Below, one piece after another: positions 10,405-20,668 of a stretch of 64,000 bases of DNA. Positions within the stretch are counted from its first letter, which is position 1, and every line of letters starts with the position of its first letter. This DNA is from Narthecium ossifragum. Lineage: Eukaryota; Streptophyta; Magnoliopsida; Dioscoreales; Nartheciaceae. Position numbers and translations under genes: made by a program. The stretch is taken from NCBI GenBank assembly GCA_963920575.1, contig OY986965.1, positions 30,374,007 to 30,438,006 of the forward strand, written 5' to 3'. The notes beneath the pieces are model-generated. The model made no database searches. It was not told the DNA's origin and saw only the letters and a list, made by a program, of their open reading frames with translations.

Positions 10405-13386
10405 TTTTTTTTGATTAGTTGAGCTCAAGGCTAAGGATTATTTACAAGGTCAAGGGGAGGGAATCTAACCCCTCCTTAGCTTGCCAGGCAAAATTGGTAT
10501 CCGCATTCCGACACCATCTGGCGACCCTATCAGCCCTAACATTGGCATTTCTACTAATATGCAACAAGCAAACGGACTCAAACTCCATGAATAGACGCCA
10601 GACTAACCTCACCAAATTTTCCCCCTCCCTGGGCCAGACCCTTTGTCCCCTCATGACCTCTACAACCTCTTTGGCATCAGACTCGATGATGATGCGCTTT
10701 TCCCCCCTTTCCTTGGCCCATTCCAGGGCCTTTCTCACACCCTCCATCTCTGCCTCAAACACAGAACTAGCCATGATGCTCATGCCCTGTATCCATATTA
10801 GCTCTTCCCCTTTCCCCTGTGCCACCACTCCAACTGCTGCCCTGTCACCATCTTGTTCTCGCGATGCATCGACCTGCATGATCGTGACGCCCAGCTGATC
10901 CTCCCTTCTCCGACCTTCACAGCCTCTATGACCCTCCCGAAGGAACTCCTCTGCCAGCCTCGTCGCTTTCCTCGCAACCACCTCCGCCGTCTCCCCCCCA
11001 TTCTCAAACACCCGACCATTTCGGTCTTTCCAGATCAGCCACACCGCATAGCCAAACAGAGCTTGCCGGCGCTGGATACCATCCTAGCTGGACGATCGCC
11101 CAATGACCCGTAACAGAGCTTCGGAACTCCATTCTCCACCGCCCACACCATCGTTTCCTAAAACGATGTCAAGGACTTGAGAGGCAAAACAACACTCAAA
11201 CAAAGCATGCTCTGTTGTTTCATCCACGCCGCATCTAGGACATCCCCTTTCCGACGTCAGGCAAAAACTCCATAAAGTGTCACGAACGGGGATCCTACCT
11301 CGCAGGACCTTCCAAATGAACTGGCGAATTCGCGGACCTGCCGGCATTCTCCATACGCTAGACCACTTCCTATGTTCCTCCTCTTCACGACCCTCACAGC
11401 AGCGTTGGAGCAAGAGATTGTAAGCCGAAGACGATGAAACCAACCCATCAGCACTGAGTTCCCATCGATGTTTGTCCCGCATGCCTTGTAACCCCGCCGG
11501 TAGGGACGTGATGGCTTTGGCCAGCTCCGGGTGAAAAAATTCCGCTACCCTCTCAACATCCCAGCCGGTGTCCGTCTGTAGGTCCCCGACGAGCAAATGA
11601 TCTATGTTGTCACTAACCATGCATGGCCTGCTGATGATAGCATCGTCCAACACCCAGCGGTCCTTAAGCACCTCAATCCTACTCCGCCTTCCAGCCTCCC
11701 ATCTCAACCCCAGTCGCAGGTCTTCAACTGCATTACAGATCATATGCCAATGGTTAGATGTGGAGAACCTCCGGCCATGATTGGGTAAAACACCATGACA
11801 TTTGTACTTTGCTTTGGCCACCAACGTCCAAATGGATTGTTGATCCTCTAAGAAGACTGCAGCTCTCTTAAGTTTGAGGGCTCTTTGCCATATGCTGTAG
11901 TCTCGAACGCCAAGTCCTCCCCACTCCTTGGGTCGACACACCTCCCGCCATGCCACAGTACTGATACCCGACCTCCTCCCCTGCCAGACGAAGTCCCTGC
12001 ACATCTTTTCCATATTCCGGATCACCTTCACTGGCATTTCACCACAGGTCATAGCATGCACTGGAATGCCCTGCAGTACCGATCTAAGAAGGGTGATCCG
12101 GCCATCCTCGGAAAGTTTCCTCCCTTGCCACCCAGTGATCCTAGCCGCCATCTTCTCCAACACCGGCGAGAAATCCGATGAACGAAGCTTCTTAGCGCTG
12201 ATAGGCGCACCCAAGTAGTGCCAACCCCCGTCGCTCTGCCGCACCTTAAGAATACCGCATATTGCAATGCGCCTGTCATTATCCACCCTCTTGGAGAAAC
12301 GGATACTGCTTTTATTTGGGTTCATCTCCAATCCACTGAGCACATGGAACAGAATCATCTTTTGCCGGAGTCTTCTCGCTTCCAAGCAGGTGGCTCTTGT
12401 AGCAAGCAAGCAGTCGTCCGCATACAGAAGATGGGAGATGGATAACTCTGAATTCTTGAACTTAATGTCGTCCACCGCATACCCTGGGCTCTTCAGGATG
12501 CAGGAAAGAGCTTCTTGAACCATCAGAAACAAGTATGGAGATAGAGGATCACCCTGGCGCAAACCTCGCCGCGCCTTAACTCTACCTCGCACCTCTCCAT
12601 TCACAATGAAGGAATACATACCTCCTTGGACACATGCCATCACCCATTGGATCCACAGCTCTGGAAATTCCATCCTCCGCATTACTTCTTCAAGAAAGGA
12701 CCACCGGACTATGTCATACGCAGACATCAGATCAACTTTAAGCATCATTAGGCTCATGGTCTTAGGGGCAATTTCCACTGAGTGAACGATCTCCTGCGCT
12801 GCATCAATGCTGTCAAAAACACTCCTCCCCTTCAGAAACGCAGACTGCTCCAAGCTTACCAGTTCCCCCAATGGACTCTTGAGCCTTTGTACCATAATGC
12901 TTGTGATCACCTTATACCCGACGTTGCAAAGGCTAATTGGCCTAAAGTCCTTCACACGACTGGGCAGCTTGCATTTTGGCACCAGCGTTATGAACGTTTC
13001 ATGCCAAGCAGGCGGGAGTCTCGAATGCTGGAAAAAGCCCTGTATGATCTCCACAAACTGAGGTCCAACAACGTCCCAGAACCAGATGTAAAACTCAGCT
13101 AGAATGCCATCAGGCCCAAGACATTTGTTTCGCCCAAGATTGTAAACCGCCATTCTTATCTCCTCCTCAGTCACCTCCGCAATCAAGGTGTCCTTCCAAT
13201 GTTGCTGGAGCTTGGGGAGCTCAGGCATACACTCCACCAGAACAGGGCCTCCATCATCTCACAGCCTGGTGTAGTGGCCCTAGAGTATGCGTCCAATTCC
13301 TTCCGGATCGGTGGCATAGGTTCCATCCTCTCCCATCATCTGAGTTACCCTGGACTTGTGGCTCCTGCTTGACATCAACTGGTGGA
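10405..13386 (-). mobile_element. 5'-truncated LINE (LINE A)
   Basis: The insert is bounded by GCAAAGCATGTATAC (10389-10403) and GCAAAGGATGTATAC (13387-13401), a 15-bp target duplication with one mismatch. On the minus strand its 3' end is a short poly(A), seen as T at 10405-10412. The 5' end falls inside ORF2, upstream of the RT, so the element is 5'-truncated as is usual for target-primed insertion. The uninterrupted target is visible at 29504-29682 in the intact ORP gene. Length is about 2.98 kb. Confidence 0.9.
10442..13237 (-). pseudogene. LINE A ORF2: reverse transcriptase + RNase H
   Basis: The frame runs from about 13237 through the RT to an RNase H domain, ending TAA at 10442-10444. 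RT motifs seen in order are KCLGPDGILAEFYIWFW, FRPISLCNVGYKVI, LVSLEQSAFLKGRSV, LRQGDPLSPYLFL and the catalytic SHLLYADDCLL. A cysteine-rich RCGVDETTEHALFEC segment follows. RNase H features are QVDASREQDG, EAEMEGVRKALEWA and IIESDAKEVVEVM, with acidic residues in the expected places, and a late RNANVRADRVA. One in-frame TAG at about 11084 separates RT from RNase H. Both halves are in the same frame, so that is a nonsense change and not a frameshift. Upstream, stops also interrupt the linker at 13240-13290. The protein would copy LINE RNA at nicked genomic DNA; this copy is inactive. Confidence 0.9.
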
Positions 13387-13941
13387 GCAAAGGATGTATA
13401 CTGATACTTGTCATTCTCAGACGTGTCTGCAACTCTCCAAACCTGAGAGAAAACCATAAATATGAAGACAATTTGCTTGCATGATAAAAGTCTTATCACA
13501 AATTTAAGACAATATATACTACCTCTCACCATGCAGAGAGTGTACAAATGCATTGGTTTGTATTTATTACACTTCCATTAGTCTACAAAAGAATGTTGAG
13601 GAATTTCGAGTATTACTGCAGAAATTAGAAAGGTACCTTACATCTTTTATAGTCTACATTGACAAAAACAAAAATCCTCAGATTATCCTCTTTTTTCAGC
13701 TATAGGAGTTGCAACAAGAATACATAGTTTTAGGAAGTCATCCATAATCTAGCTATGTACAAAAGAAAAGCAAGAGTGCATTTGATGTCTTGGCAGCAAG
13801 CATACAGCCGACAAACATTTGCAGTTACAATAGAGTAATTTATTTTCGCACTCCACAGCGATGTATCTAAACCCATTTCCATTGATCCTGGGAACAGCTT
13901 TATAATGCCAAGGGATACATGAAGTGTAAAACTCCTCAAAC

Positions 13942-14857
13942 TCATGGTTCAAAAATATTCATATGACTGCAAATAAGACTGGAAGAAAAATTTGCAACTC
14001 CACCACCAACTGATAACTCAAGTTTCAAACATGTACTACAAACTCCATACAGCATCCAATTAAGTAAATCTCCATCGAGCAAGGCCGAGTCGCTTTGGGC
14101 CTTAGCAATGACACTTTCATGAAACGTTTCTAGCACGACCACAAAGCATCCTCTGCATTTATAAGAGCAATTAGCAAAAAAAATTAATCCTCTAAATATC
14201 ATATCAATTCAAATAAATAAAATGAAAGGCTTTGAAGATTCCAAGCCATGTGAGACATATGACCACACCTTATAGATGGAGTCCCAAGACCTCTGAGACA
14301 TGAGGCAAATCACACCGACGACCCAGTCTTTGGAGAACCTCCAAAAGCCTCCATCATGCACGGGGATACCCTGAAATTATATCAAAATAAAAAAAGTCAT
14401 GACAAATCCAAAACTTGAATGCAACATTAGACAACATTGAAAGCTAGACTTGTGTATTAAATTATACCTTAACTCCACATCTGCAGTCATTGTGCAGCCT
14501 CAAATCGACCTCGTCGAATGGAGTGGGAAGTGGCTGAGCATCCGGCCTCAAGGTCACCGTGTACCTTCTGCCTCCAGTGTCTTCACATGCTTTGATGAAG
14601 AACATCGACGTCTTCATTAATCTGAAAACCTGTTGTTGGCGCTTCCGAAGGAGAAGGACTTAACCTTGCCATGTCGACAACTTCTCTCAATAATAGCCGT
14701 CGTTCTGGATCATATTTGCGTTTATATTCCACAAGGAATTTCTTCATTCCAGCTTGTGTCAAAATCTTTGCGGTTGACCACGAATAGTCATCGATGTTGG
14801 GCTCGCAAACATCCACGGAAGCGCCAGACATGAATTTGTCAATCTTGGTCTCTCCAA
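13942..14857 (-). pseudogene. Unrecognised duplicated gene family, copy 2
   Basis: This is the fullest of three local copies. An exon begins at about 14857 after a TGCAG acceptor and encodes VGETKIDKFMSGASVDVCEP, DDYSWSTAKILTQAGMKKFL and YKRKYDPERRLLLREVVD. A shift to an adjacent frame near 14615 leads into FFIKACEDTGGRRYTVTLRP and FDEVDLRLHNDCRCGVK, ending at a GTATAA donor near 14468. The next exon, about 14373-14270, encodes GIPVHDGGFWRF and VVGVICLMSQ but, against copy 3, lacks about 40 codons including most of the membrane segment. The third, about 14150-14020, encodes VVLETFHESVIAKAQSDSAL and GDLLNWMLYGVCS. I do not recognise the family. The frameshift and deletion suggest decay. Confidence 0.45.
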
Positions 14858-15169
14858 CCTGCATATAGTATCAGAAAGAATTAAATGAGAACATGACAAC
14901 AATATAACTTCATTAGAAAAACCACATAAAAATTGAAAGAATGTATGGCGCGTAGTGAAGGAATAGAAGGGCAGCAGACTTATGAGTGTCCATTTATCAT
15001 GCACATATTTCACTAGCTTCAGTAACGAGAACTCCATTAGAAGGGCTTATGATCCAACCCTTATTTTCCAATTACTGATACAAAATTCAAAGGAATAAAC
15101 TACAGATACCTATATGGAGATTAGAGAAATCAAGTCAGATGCTTAACATTACTGAATGACCAACATCCT

Positions 15170-15640
15170 CGGACATCATACTTGCTTGGGGAACATCTGC
15201 TACCAACTTAAACGTCTCTGCAAATTGTCTTAGATAGATGCTAAACGCTTTGGGCCTTAGCAATGACATTTCATGAAACGTTTCTAGCACGACCACAAAG
15301 CATCCTATGCATTTATAACAGCAATTAGCAAAAAAAATAATCCTCTAAATATCATATCAATTCAAATAAATAAAATGAAAAGCTTTGAAGATTCCAAGGC
15401 ATGTGAGACATATGACCACTTACCCTATAGATGGAGTCCCAACGCATCTGAGACATGAGGCATATCACACCGACGACCCCCGCGATGATGCCGATTTTGA
15501 TTCCGACCTTCGAACGGTTGTTCCCATAGACTTTGGCCTTCTCCACAGATATCGTGGTCATGAAAATTAAAGTGAGACCGGAAGGGTTATCCCAGTTTTT
15601 GAAGAAGCTCCAAAAGTCTCCATCATGCACGGGGATACCC
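15170..15640 (-). pseudogene. Unrecognised duplicated gene family, copy 3
   Basis: An exon at 15424-15640 has a clean acceptor (ATTTCAG) and donor (GTAAGTGG). It encodes GIPVHDGDFWSFFKNWDNPS, GLTLIFMTTISVEKAKVYGN and the hydrophobic VGIKIGIIAGVVGVICLMSQ, a likely single membrane helix. The following exon, from about 15341, encodes CFVVVLETFHE and then departs from copies 1 and 2 because one base is missing (ATGAAATG here against ATGAAAGTG elsewhere). The 91-codon open frame here is therefore only part of a gene. The family is not recognised. Confidence 0.45.
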
Positions 15641-15733
15641 TGAAATTATATCAAAATAAAAAAAGTCATGACAAATCCAAAACTTGAATGCACCAACATT
15701 AGACGACATTGAAAGCTAGACTTGTGGAGGTAG

Positions 15734-15736
<3 letters not shown>

Positions 15737-15766
<30 letters not shown>
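15737..15766. repeat. (TA)n microsatellite
   Basis: A run of about fifteen alternating T and A dinucleotides. Confidence 0.9.
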
Positions 15767-15769
<3 letters not shown>

Positions 15770-15779
15770 CAGTAATTAG

Positions 15780-16495
15780 CTAGTCATGACCAATAAATAA
15801 ATTGTTTACATTAATCCTTACCATTTCCAATACCTCCCGTTCCAACGGCACGGAGGCTTTTGTTAGCCGGCCGTACGTTCACCTGCCTGAAGCTCGAACC
15901 AGCCCAATGGTGGCGTGAGAGCATGAGAATCAGAGGGCTGCTAATGGACCGCTGCGATGATCAGTGATCCAAGGCTGCAGCTAGCCTTGGGGTTGGCCTT
16001 AGGCAGCAACAAGGGGATCGAGAAGAGGCGTCGGGGGTTCCGATCGAGGTGAGGTGGTCGATCGGGAGCAATGACTAGGGCGAGCGGCGGGAGTCCGGCG
16101 AGGAAGGATCAGCGATGGCCGGGGTCCTGCGTGGAGTTGATGAAGGAGGCCACCGGGCGTGAGAGAGAGAGGCAGTCACGGTTGCTGGCAGTCGAGGCGA
16201 TGCTTGGTGGAGGGATGGGATGGGATGGGATGGGAGGAAAGTGACGTCGTGGAGGTAGCGCTTCATTTGTGGAGGGGAGAGATATAGATAGAGAGAAGAG
16301 GAGGAGGAGGTAAAGAGGGTCGCAAAGAGGGTCGGGTAGAGAGAGAAAGAGGGGCAGCCGGGGAGGGAGGGCGGAGTCACATAAGAGAGAACAGCAAGAT
16401 ATGAGCATTAATTGAAGATGGTCAGTTACTTTGCTGAAAAGTACTGAAAAGCTTGCTGCTGGCAGATTACATAGCAAGTACCAGGCCAGCGTAAC
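15780..16495. other. GC- and GA-rich intergenic segment
   Basis: GC-rich DNA with GA-rich tracts on plus and a (GGGAT)n run at about 16213-16235. It lies upstream, on the minus strand, of the third copy of the unrecognised gene family and could be its promoter or first-exon region. The minus-strand frames here are rich in Ser, Pro and Leu from the simple sequence and are not convincing as protein. Confidence 0.35.
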
Positions 16496-16502
16496 TTTCT
16501 CA

Positions 16503-17499
16503 GGGGCTGTTTAGTTGCATGTATCAGCTGATACATGCATAAGTTGATGCAGCTTTTTGATACAAACCTGTGTTTGGTTGGTCAATGCATCAGCTGATGC
16601 ATGTATCAGCTGATGCAAAAAGAGGCTCAGATGCTGCATCAGCAGAAACAGCTGATGCATCACTATATAAATAAAAATATTATTTTCGAAATTAATAAAT
16701 CTTTGAATAAATTCGAAAAATCAATATATGAATTCCGAAAAATCTGAAAACCCAACCAGAAAATCCGAAAATTCGTGGAAAAAAAACTTTACACTATATG
16801 AATTAAAATATTATTTTCAAAATTAATAAAACCTTGAATAAAGCTGAAAAATCAATATATGAATTCCGAAAAATCTGAAAACCCAACCAGAATATCCGAA
16901 AATTCATGGGAAAAAACTTTACACTATATGAATTAAAATATTATTTTCGGAATTAATAAAACCTTGAATAAATCTGAAAAATCAATATATGAATTCCGAA
17001 AAATCTGAAAACCCAACCAGAAAATCCGAAAATTCGTGGGAAAAAAACTTTACATGAATATATTATTTTTGCTTGTATTTTTGTTGATTTTTATTAAAAA
17101 AAATTATCATAAACGAATTAAGCCCGGAAGATAAGTAAAGAATTGGACACTGTCGTTCAAGATTTGGTTGATACTTTGTAGTTAAGAGTTTGCTAAGACG
17201 ATTTTAGGTTAATACTCACACCTGCTTGATCTTTTTTACTTTAATAATTAAGAAATTATTAAGTTAGCACGTGCTCAATAATTTAATAAATATAGTCAAA
17301 GAAAAAATATAGCTAAATAAAAAACAGCTAAAGAAAAAAAATGATATAAAACAGCTGTATCAACTGATGCAATACATACCAACCAAACAGAAAATGAGCT
17401 AATACTGCATCAATTGATACAAGCAACCAAACAAACAGGTGATGCTAATACTGCATCAACTGATGCTGCATCAACTGATGCAAGCAACCAAACGCCCCC
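16503..17499. mobile_element. Non-autonomous DNA transposon, palindrome-rich ends
   Basis: The ends read GGGGCTGTTTAGTTGCATG at 16503 and, on the opposite strand, GGGGGCGTTTGGTTGCTTGC at 17499, imperfect terminal inverted repeats. TCA flanks both sides (16500-16502 and 17500-17502). A TNA-like 3-bp duplication would suit the PIF/Harbinger superfamily, but hAT-derived MITEs can have similar ends, so the superfamily is open. Subterminal DNA is packed with short palindromes built on GCATCAGCTGATGC. There is no transposase. Confidence 0.7.
16670..17055. repeat. About 121-bp tandem repeat, three units
   Basis: Inside the element at 16503-17499, a unit containing AATCAATATATGAATTCCG, ACCCAACCAGAAAATCCG and ACTTTACACTATATGAATT is repeated three times with only point differences. 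Confidence 0.85.
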
Positions 17500-17769
17500 T
17501 CAGTATCTTTCACTGGAAATTTATAGCATCATTTAACTTTCTCGGTTACGTGGCACGTCTCGTGACATCGCTCTGCCCGGAAGTAGTCCTGTAAAAAACC
17601 AAAGAAAAAGAAATTAAATATATATCATTTAAAATCTTCAACTTTACACAATTATTTTTAAAATTTTAAAATTTGTAAAATTATCCGAAAAATAAATAAA
17701 TAAAGTTCCTTTCCGTTAGATATCCAATGAATATTTTTCCTCGTATCGTTTGATGTATATGATAATGGT

Positions 17770-19080
17770 GTGAAACCGGTGCAGGATGAGGTCTCAGAAG
17801 GTGGTGTGGGATGGGTCGCATCCATAGGCGGAGCCATGGCAAAGGCTGTGGTGGGCTACAACCCATGTCAAAATTTAGTAAATATAATCTAAACTAATGA
17901 TAACCCAAGCCTTAGACCAACCCTGTAGGAGATTCCCGAGTCTTAGTCCAACCCCGTAGGAGATTCCCGAGCCTTAGCTCATCCAAGTAGGAGATTGCAA
18001 GTTATTAGAGTCAGATCCGATCAGACCCGTTAATGTATTAATCAACCAGTTATATTTAAGATCCGTTAGCGTATTCATAACCTAAATTTTATCCGACATC
18101 ATGTTTTTGGGAAGGCTTTTGGGAGATTTTCGTTTTGTTTCTTGTCGGCTCCACCATCATTTTTTATTTTCCATTCTCCTCGTCTGTTCCACCACCGATT
18201 TGAGTTAATGTATGTATTTTGGAGTTTTTCTTTCCTATTCGTTTTTGTTTTTTATTTTTGTCTCTATTAGATCCTTTTTTTGGGTTAAACTATGATCACT
18301 GGAGCTAGTATTTCTTGATTCATGCGTTTTTGTATTTTGATTTCAAAATTATAGTTCTTCTTGTTGCCTTGTTGATGGCAAAATGGAATGACTCCGTTAA
18401 AGGAGCCATTGGAATTTAGATTTCAAGCTTCATGCCATATGCGGATATGCCCAACAGAAATATGAAACTGATAGGAGTATCATTGTTTCATCAATTATTT
18501 CTAAGTTCATGCTAGTATTTGACTGTTGTCGTGGTATGTATAACATTTTTTAAAAAGGTATGCACTTTTTTTTTCCTTTTTTGGTGAACAAGAAATATTT
18601 CTAGAAGTATTTATGTGTGATTATCTTTTTTTTATTGCTCGATTGTTGTTTTAGTCGTGGAACATAGCAAATCATGTTGTATAGTTCACAATTTTAATTG
18701 GTAATCATTAATGCTCAATTAACTACATTTTGTAAAAATACCTAACCATGTTTCAGTTCATTGTCAAGTACTGAAGGAATATAGGTTAGGAATGGAATGA
18801 TATTGTATTCATTTTCTTTTATTTGAAATGTCTTGAGTATCACATATTTTAGAAAAGAAATAGTATTCATTGCTTTTCGGTATACTTTATATACCTCTTA
18901 CATGTATTTCTGTAATTACAGTTACCAAATTAAGTAGATTAATTGGTGATTTTTTCCCTTTAGTTTTAGTTAGTCTATGTAGAAAAAAATCCTGGCTCCG
19001 CCCTTGGTCGCAGCCCTTGGCGAGGATGAAGGATGGGTCGAAGAGCTGGACGGAGACAAAGGGGTCCTTGGGGCACGTGA
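17770..19080 (-). pseudogene. Second WI12/SAG20-type fragment, split by a hAT element
   Basis: Read on minus, 19075-19007 encodes CPKDPFVSVQLFDPSFILAK, matching DPFVTVHLFGPSFILVE of the fragment at 6368-6750. The rest continues beyond the insert, at 17822-17770, as ACACCACCTTCTGAGACC. The shared flank at 19083-19150 confirms that the two loci are copies in opposite orientation. Only a short part of the gene is present and it cannot be functional. Confidence 0.5.
17823..19006. mobile_element. Non-autonomous hAT-type transposon
   Basis: The 1,184-bp insert starts CATAGGCGGAGCCATGG and ends CCTGGCTCCGCCCTTG, giving inverted ends of the form CANRGGCGGAGCCA. It is flanked by GTCGCATC (17815-17822) and GTCGCAGC (19007-19014), an 8-bp target duplication with one mismatch, as expected for hAT. 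The AT-rich interior has no transposase frame. It splits a WI12-type pseudogene fragment. Confidence 0.8.
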
Positions 19081-19175
19081 CATTTAATAATCTCAGGATA
19101 TTTATGAAGACTTCACATGTCTACATCAGGATTTAACCGTGGTAAGGTTTTTTTTAGAAATGACAGATAACGTAA

Positions 19176-19176
<1 letters not shown>

Positions 19177-19228
<52 letters not shown>
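19177..19228. repeat. (TA)n microsatellite
   Basis: An alternating TA run of about 50 bp. Confidence 0.9.
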
Positions 19229-19230
<2 letters not shown>

Positions 19231-19447
19231 AATTTAAGGATACATATGTTAATTATCAAATTTATAATTATCAAAAGCTAAGGTACTAAATTTATAATTA
19301 ACATATTTTACATATATCAAATGTAAAATTTAACATTTAATAATCTCATGATATTTATGCGGACTTCACATGTCTACATCATGATTTAACCGTGGTAAAG
19401 TTTTTTTTAGAAATGATAGATAATGTAAGAATACATGTGTAAATTTA

Positions 19448-19777
19448 AGGGTAAAAATCATTTTGGACCCCTCTAGTTTCAGAATTTTTCATTTTAAATC
19501 ATGTGTTTCAAAACCTAACAAAACAGACCCTGTATTTACAAAAATTTCAATTTAACCCCACATTTAGTGACCTCACGTGGCCGGCTTTGCGCGATCTCTC
19601 ACCAAGGAAGGCAGTTTTCCACTTCCTCCCTCCATTTTATAACGATCTTTAACCCCTATTGTTAGGGTTTCAAATGAATAGTTTTGTAAATACATGGTCT
19701 GTTTTGTTAGATTTTGAAACACATGGTTTAAAATGAAAAACCATGAAACTAGAGGGGACCAAAATAATTTTTACCCT
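19448..19777. mobile_element. Foldback MITE with about 100-bp inverted ends
   Basis: The ends AGGGTAAAAATCATTTTGG and CCAAAATAATTTTTACCCT are inverted copies, and similarity continues inwards for about 100 bp on each side (CATGTGTTTCAAAA against its complement). AAATTTA flanks both sides (19441-19447 and 19778-19784). The size of 330 bp and lack of coding fit a MITE. Superfamily is not assigned. Confidence 0.8.
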
Positions 19778-19784
19778 AAATTTA

Positions 19785-20577
19785 AACACATATATATAGC
19801 ATGTGGGTTCTGTGTCGCCTAATACGGGTAACCACCCACCCCCATTACCCTATAACCACCCAACACCACTGCTCACTCTACTCAGCTGCAACGTGTGAGA
19901 AAATAGATATATATGTAATTTCTTGAAAAAAATGTGAAAAGGTATAGTGGAGGGATGAAACGCCAAAGCTTATCCTTGAGGGTCTAAAACAGCAAAAGAT
20001 TAGTACTTTGGCAGCAGGAGCTCCTCCTGTCTCTCTGACGACGACCCCTCTAAGCCCTCTTCTCCGGTTCTCCCATCCACCTCACAAGTTGCAGCCTTGC
20101 ATTTAATTTATAGCAGCTCGTACGTGTGAGGCTTTGTCCGTGTCGATCGATTTCTCGTTTTCAAAATTAATAAGTATTGTCTGTTTTTAATCTAAATTTC
20201 TCGTTTTTTTTTACAACATTTAGTCCTTTGCATCCTTGTACAAACTGAAAGAAGTTATTAATTTTCATTATATATCATGTGCCGCAACATTATAAAAGAC
20301 GAATCAGACAGACTCACGTGATGAAGCATACAAATTTGACTGTTGATGCCACCAATCTGATTGGTCAGTAAATGTTTGGCTCAACAGATATTTGAGACCA
20401 TAGCGGAGTAAGGACGGCACGAGATGGGGATAAAGAAATCTGTTTTGTATCCATGACCATCAGACGAATAAGAAAGAACCTTTTGATTTATACATACACG
20501 ACAGAGCTGTCCCCATTATGTGAAATTAGAAATGCAAATTGAGACAAGTTTGCAACAGAAAAAAAGAAAAGAATCAG
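19785..20577. other. Intergenic, no gene seen
   Basis: Low-complexity and AT-rich DNA up to the LINE target duplication. No exon or RNA gene recognised. Confidence 0.35.
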
Positions 20578-20668
20578 ACTAACGATGAAAGATTTTTTTT
20601 TTTTTTTTTTTTTGTAAAATCAAGCCTGCATTCATAAGGCTACACCCAAAACCTGGGACTACACAGAC

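Larger units (their letters stand above)
9615..13455 (-). pseudogene. ORP3-like pseudogene, split by a LINE
   Basis: This is a partial duplicate of the last two exons of the intact ORP gene at 29019-32719. The last exon survives at about 9720-9873 ([36 protein letters not shown]) but loses the final 40 or so codons through a deletion relative to 29005-29135. The preceding exon is at 10266-10403 and continues at 13387-13452, with a 3-kb LINE between. Upstream exons are missing, so no working lipid-binding domain can be made. Flanking intron and 3' sequence are also shared with 28900-29720, which shows a DNA-level segmental duplication rather than a processed copy. Confidence 0.85.
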
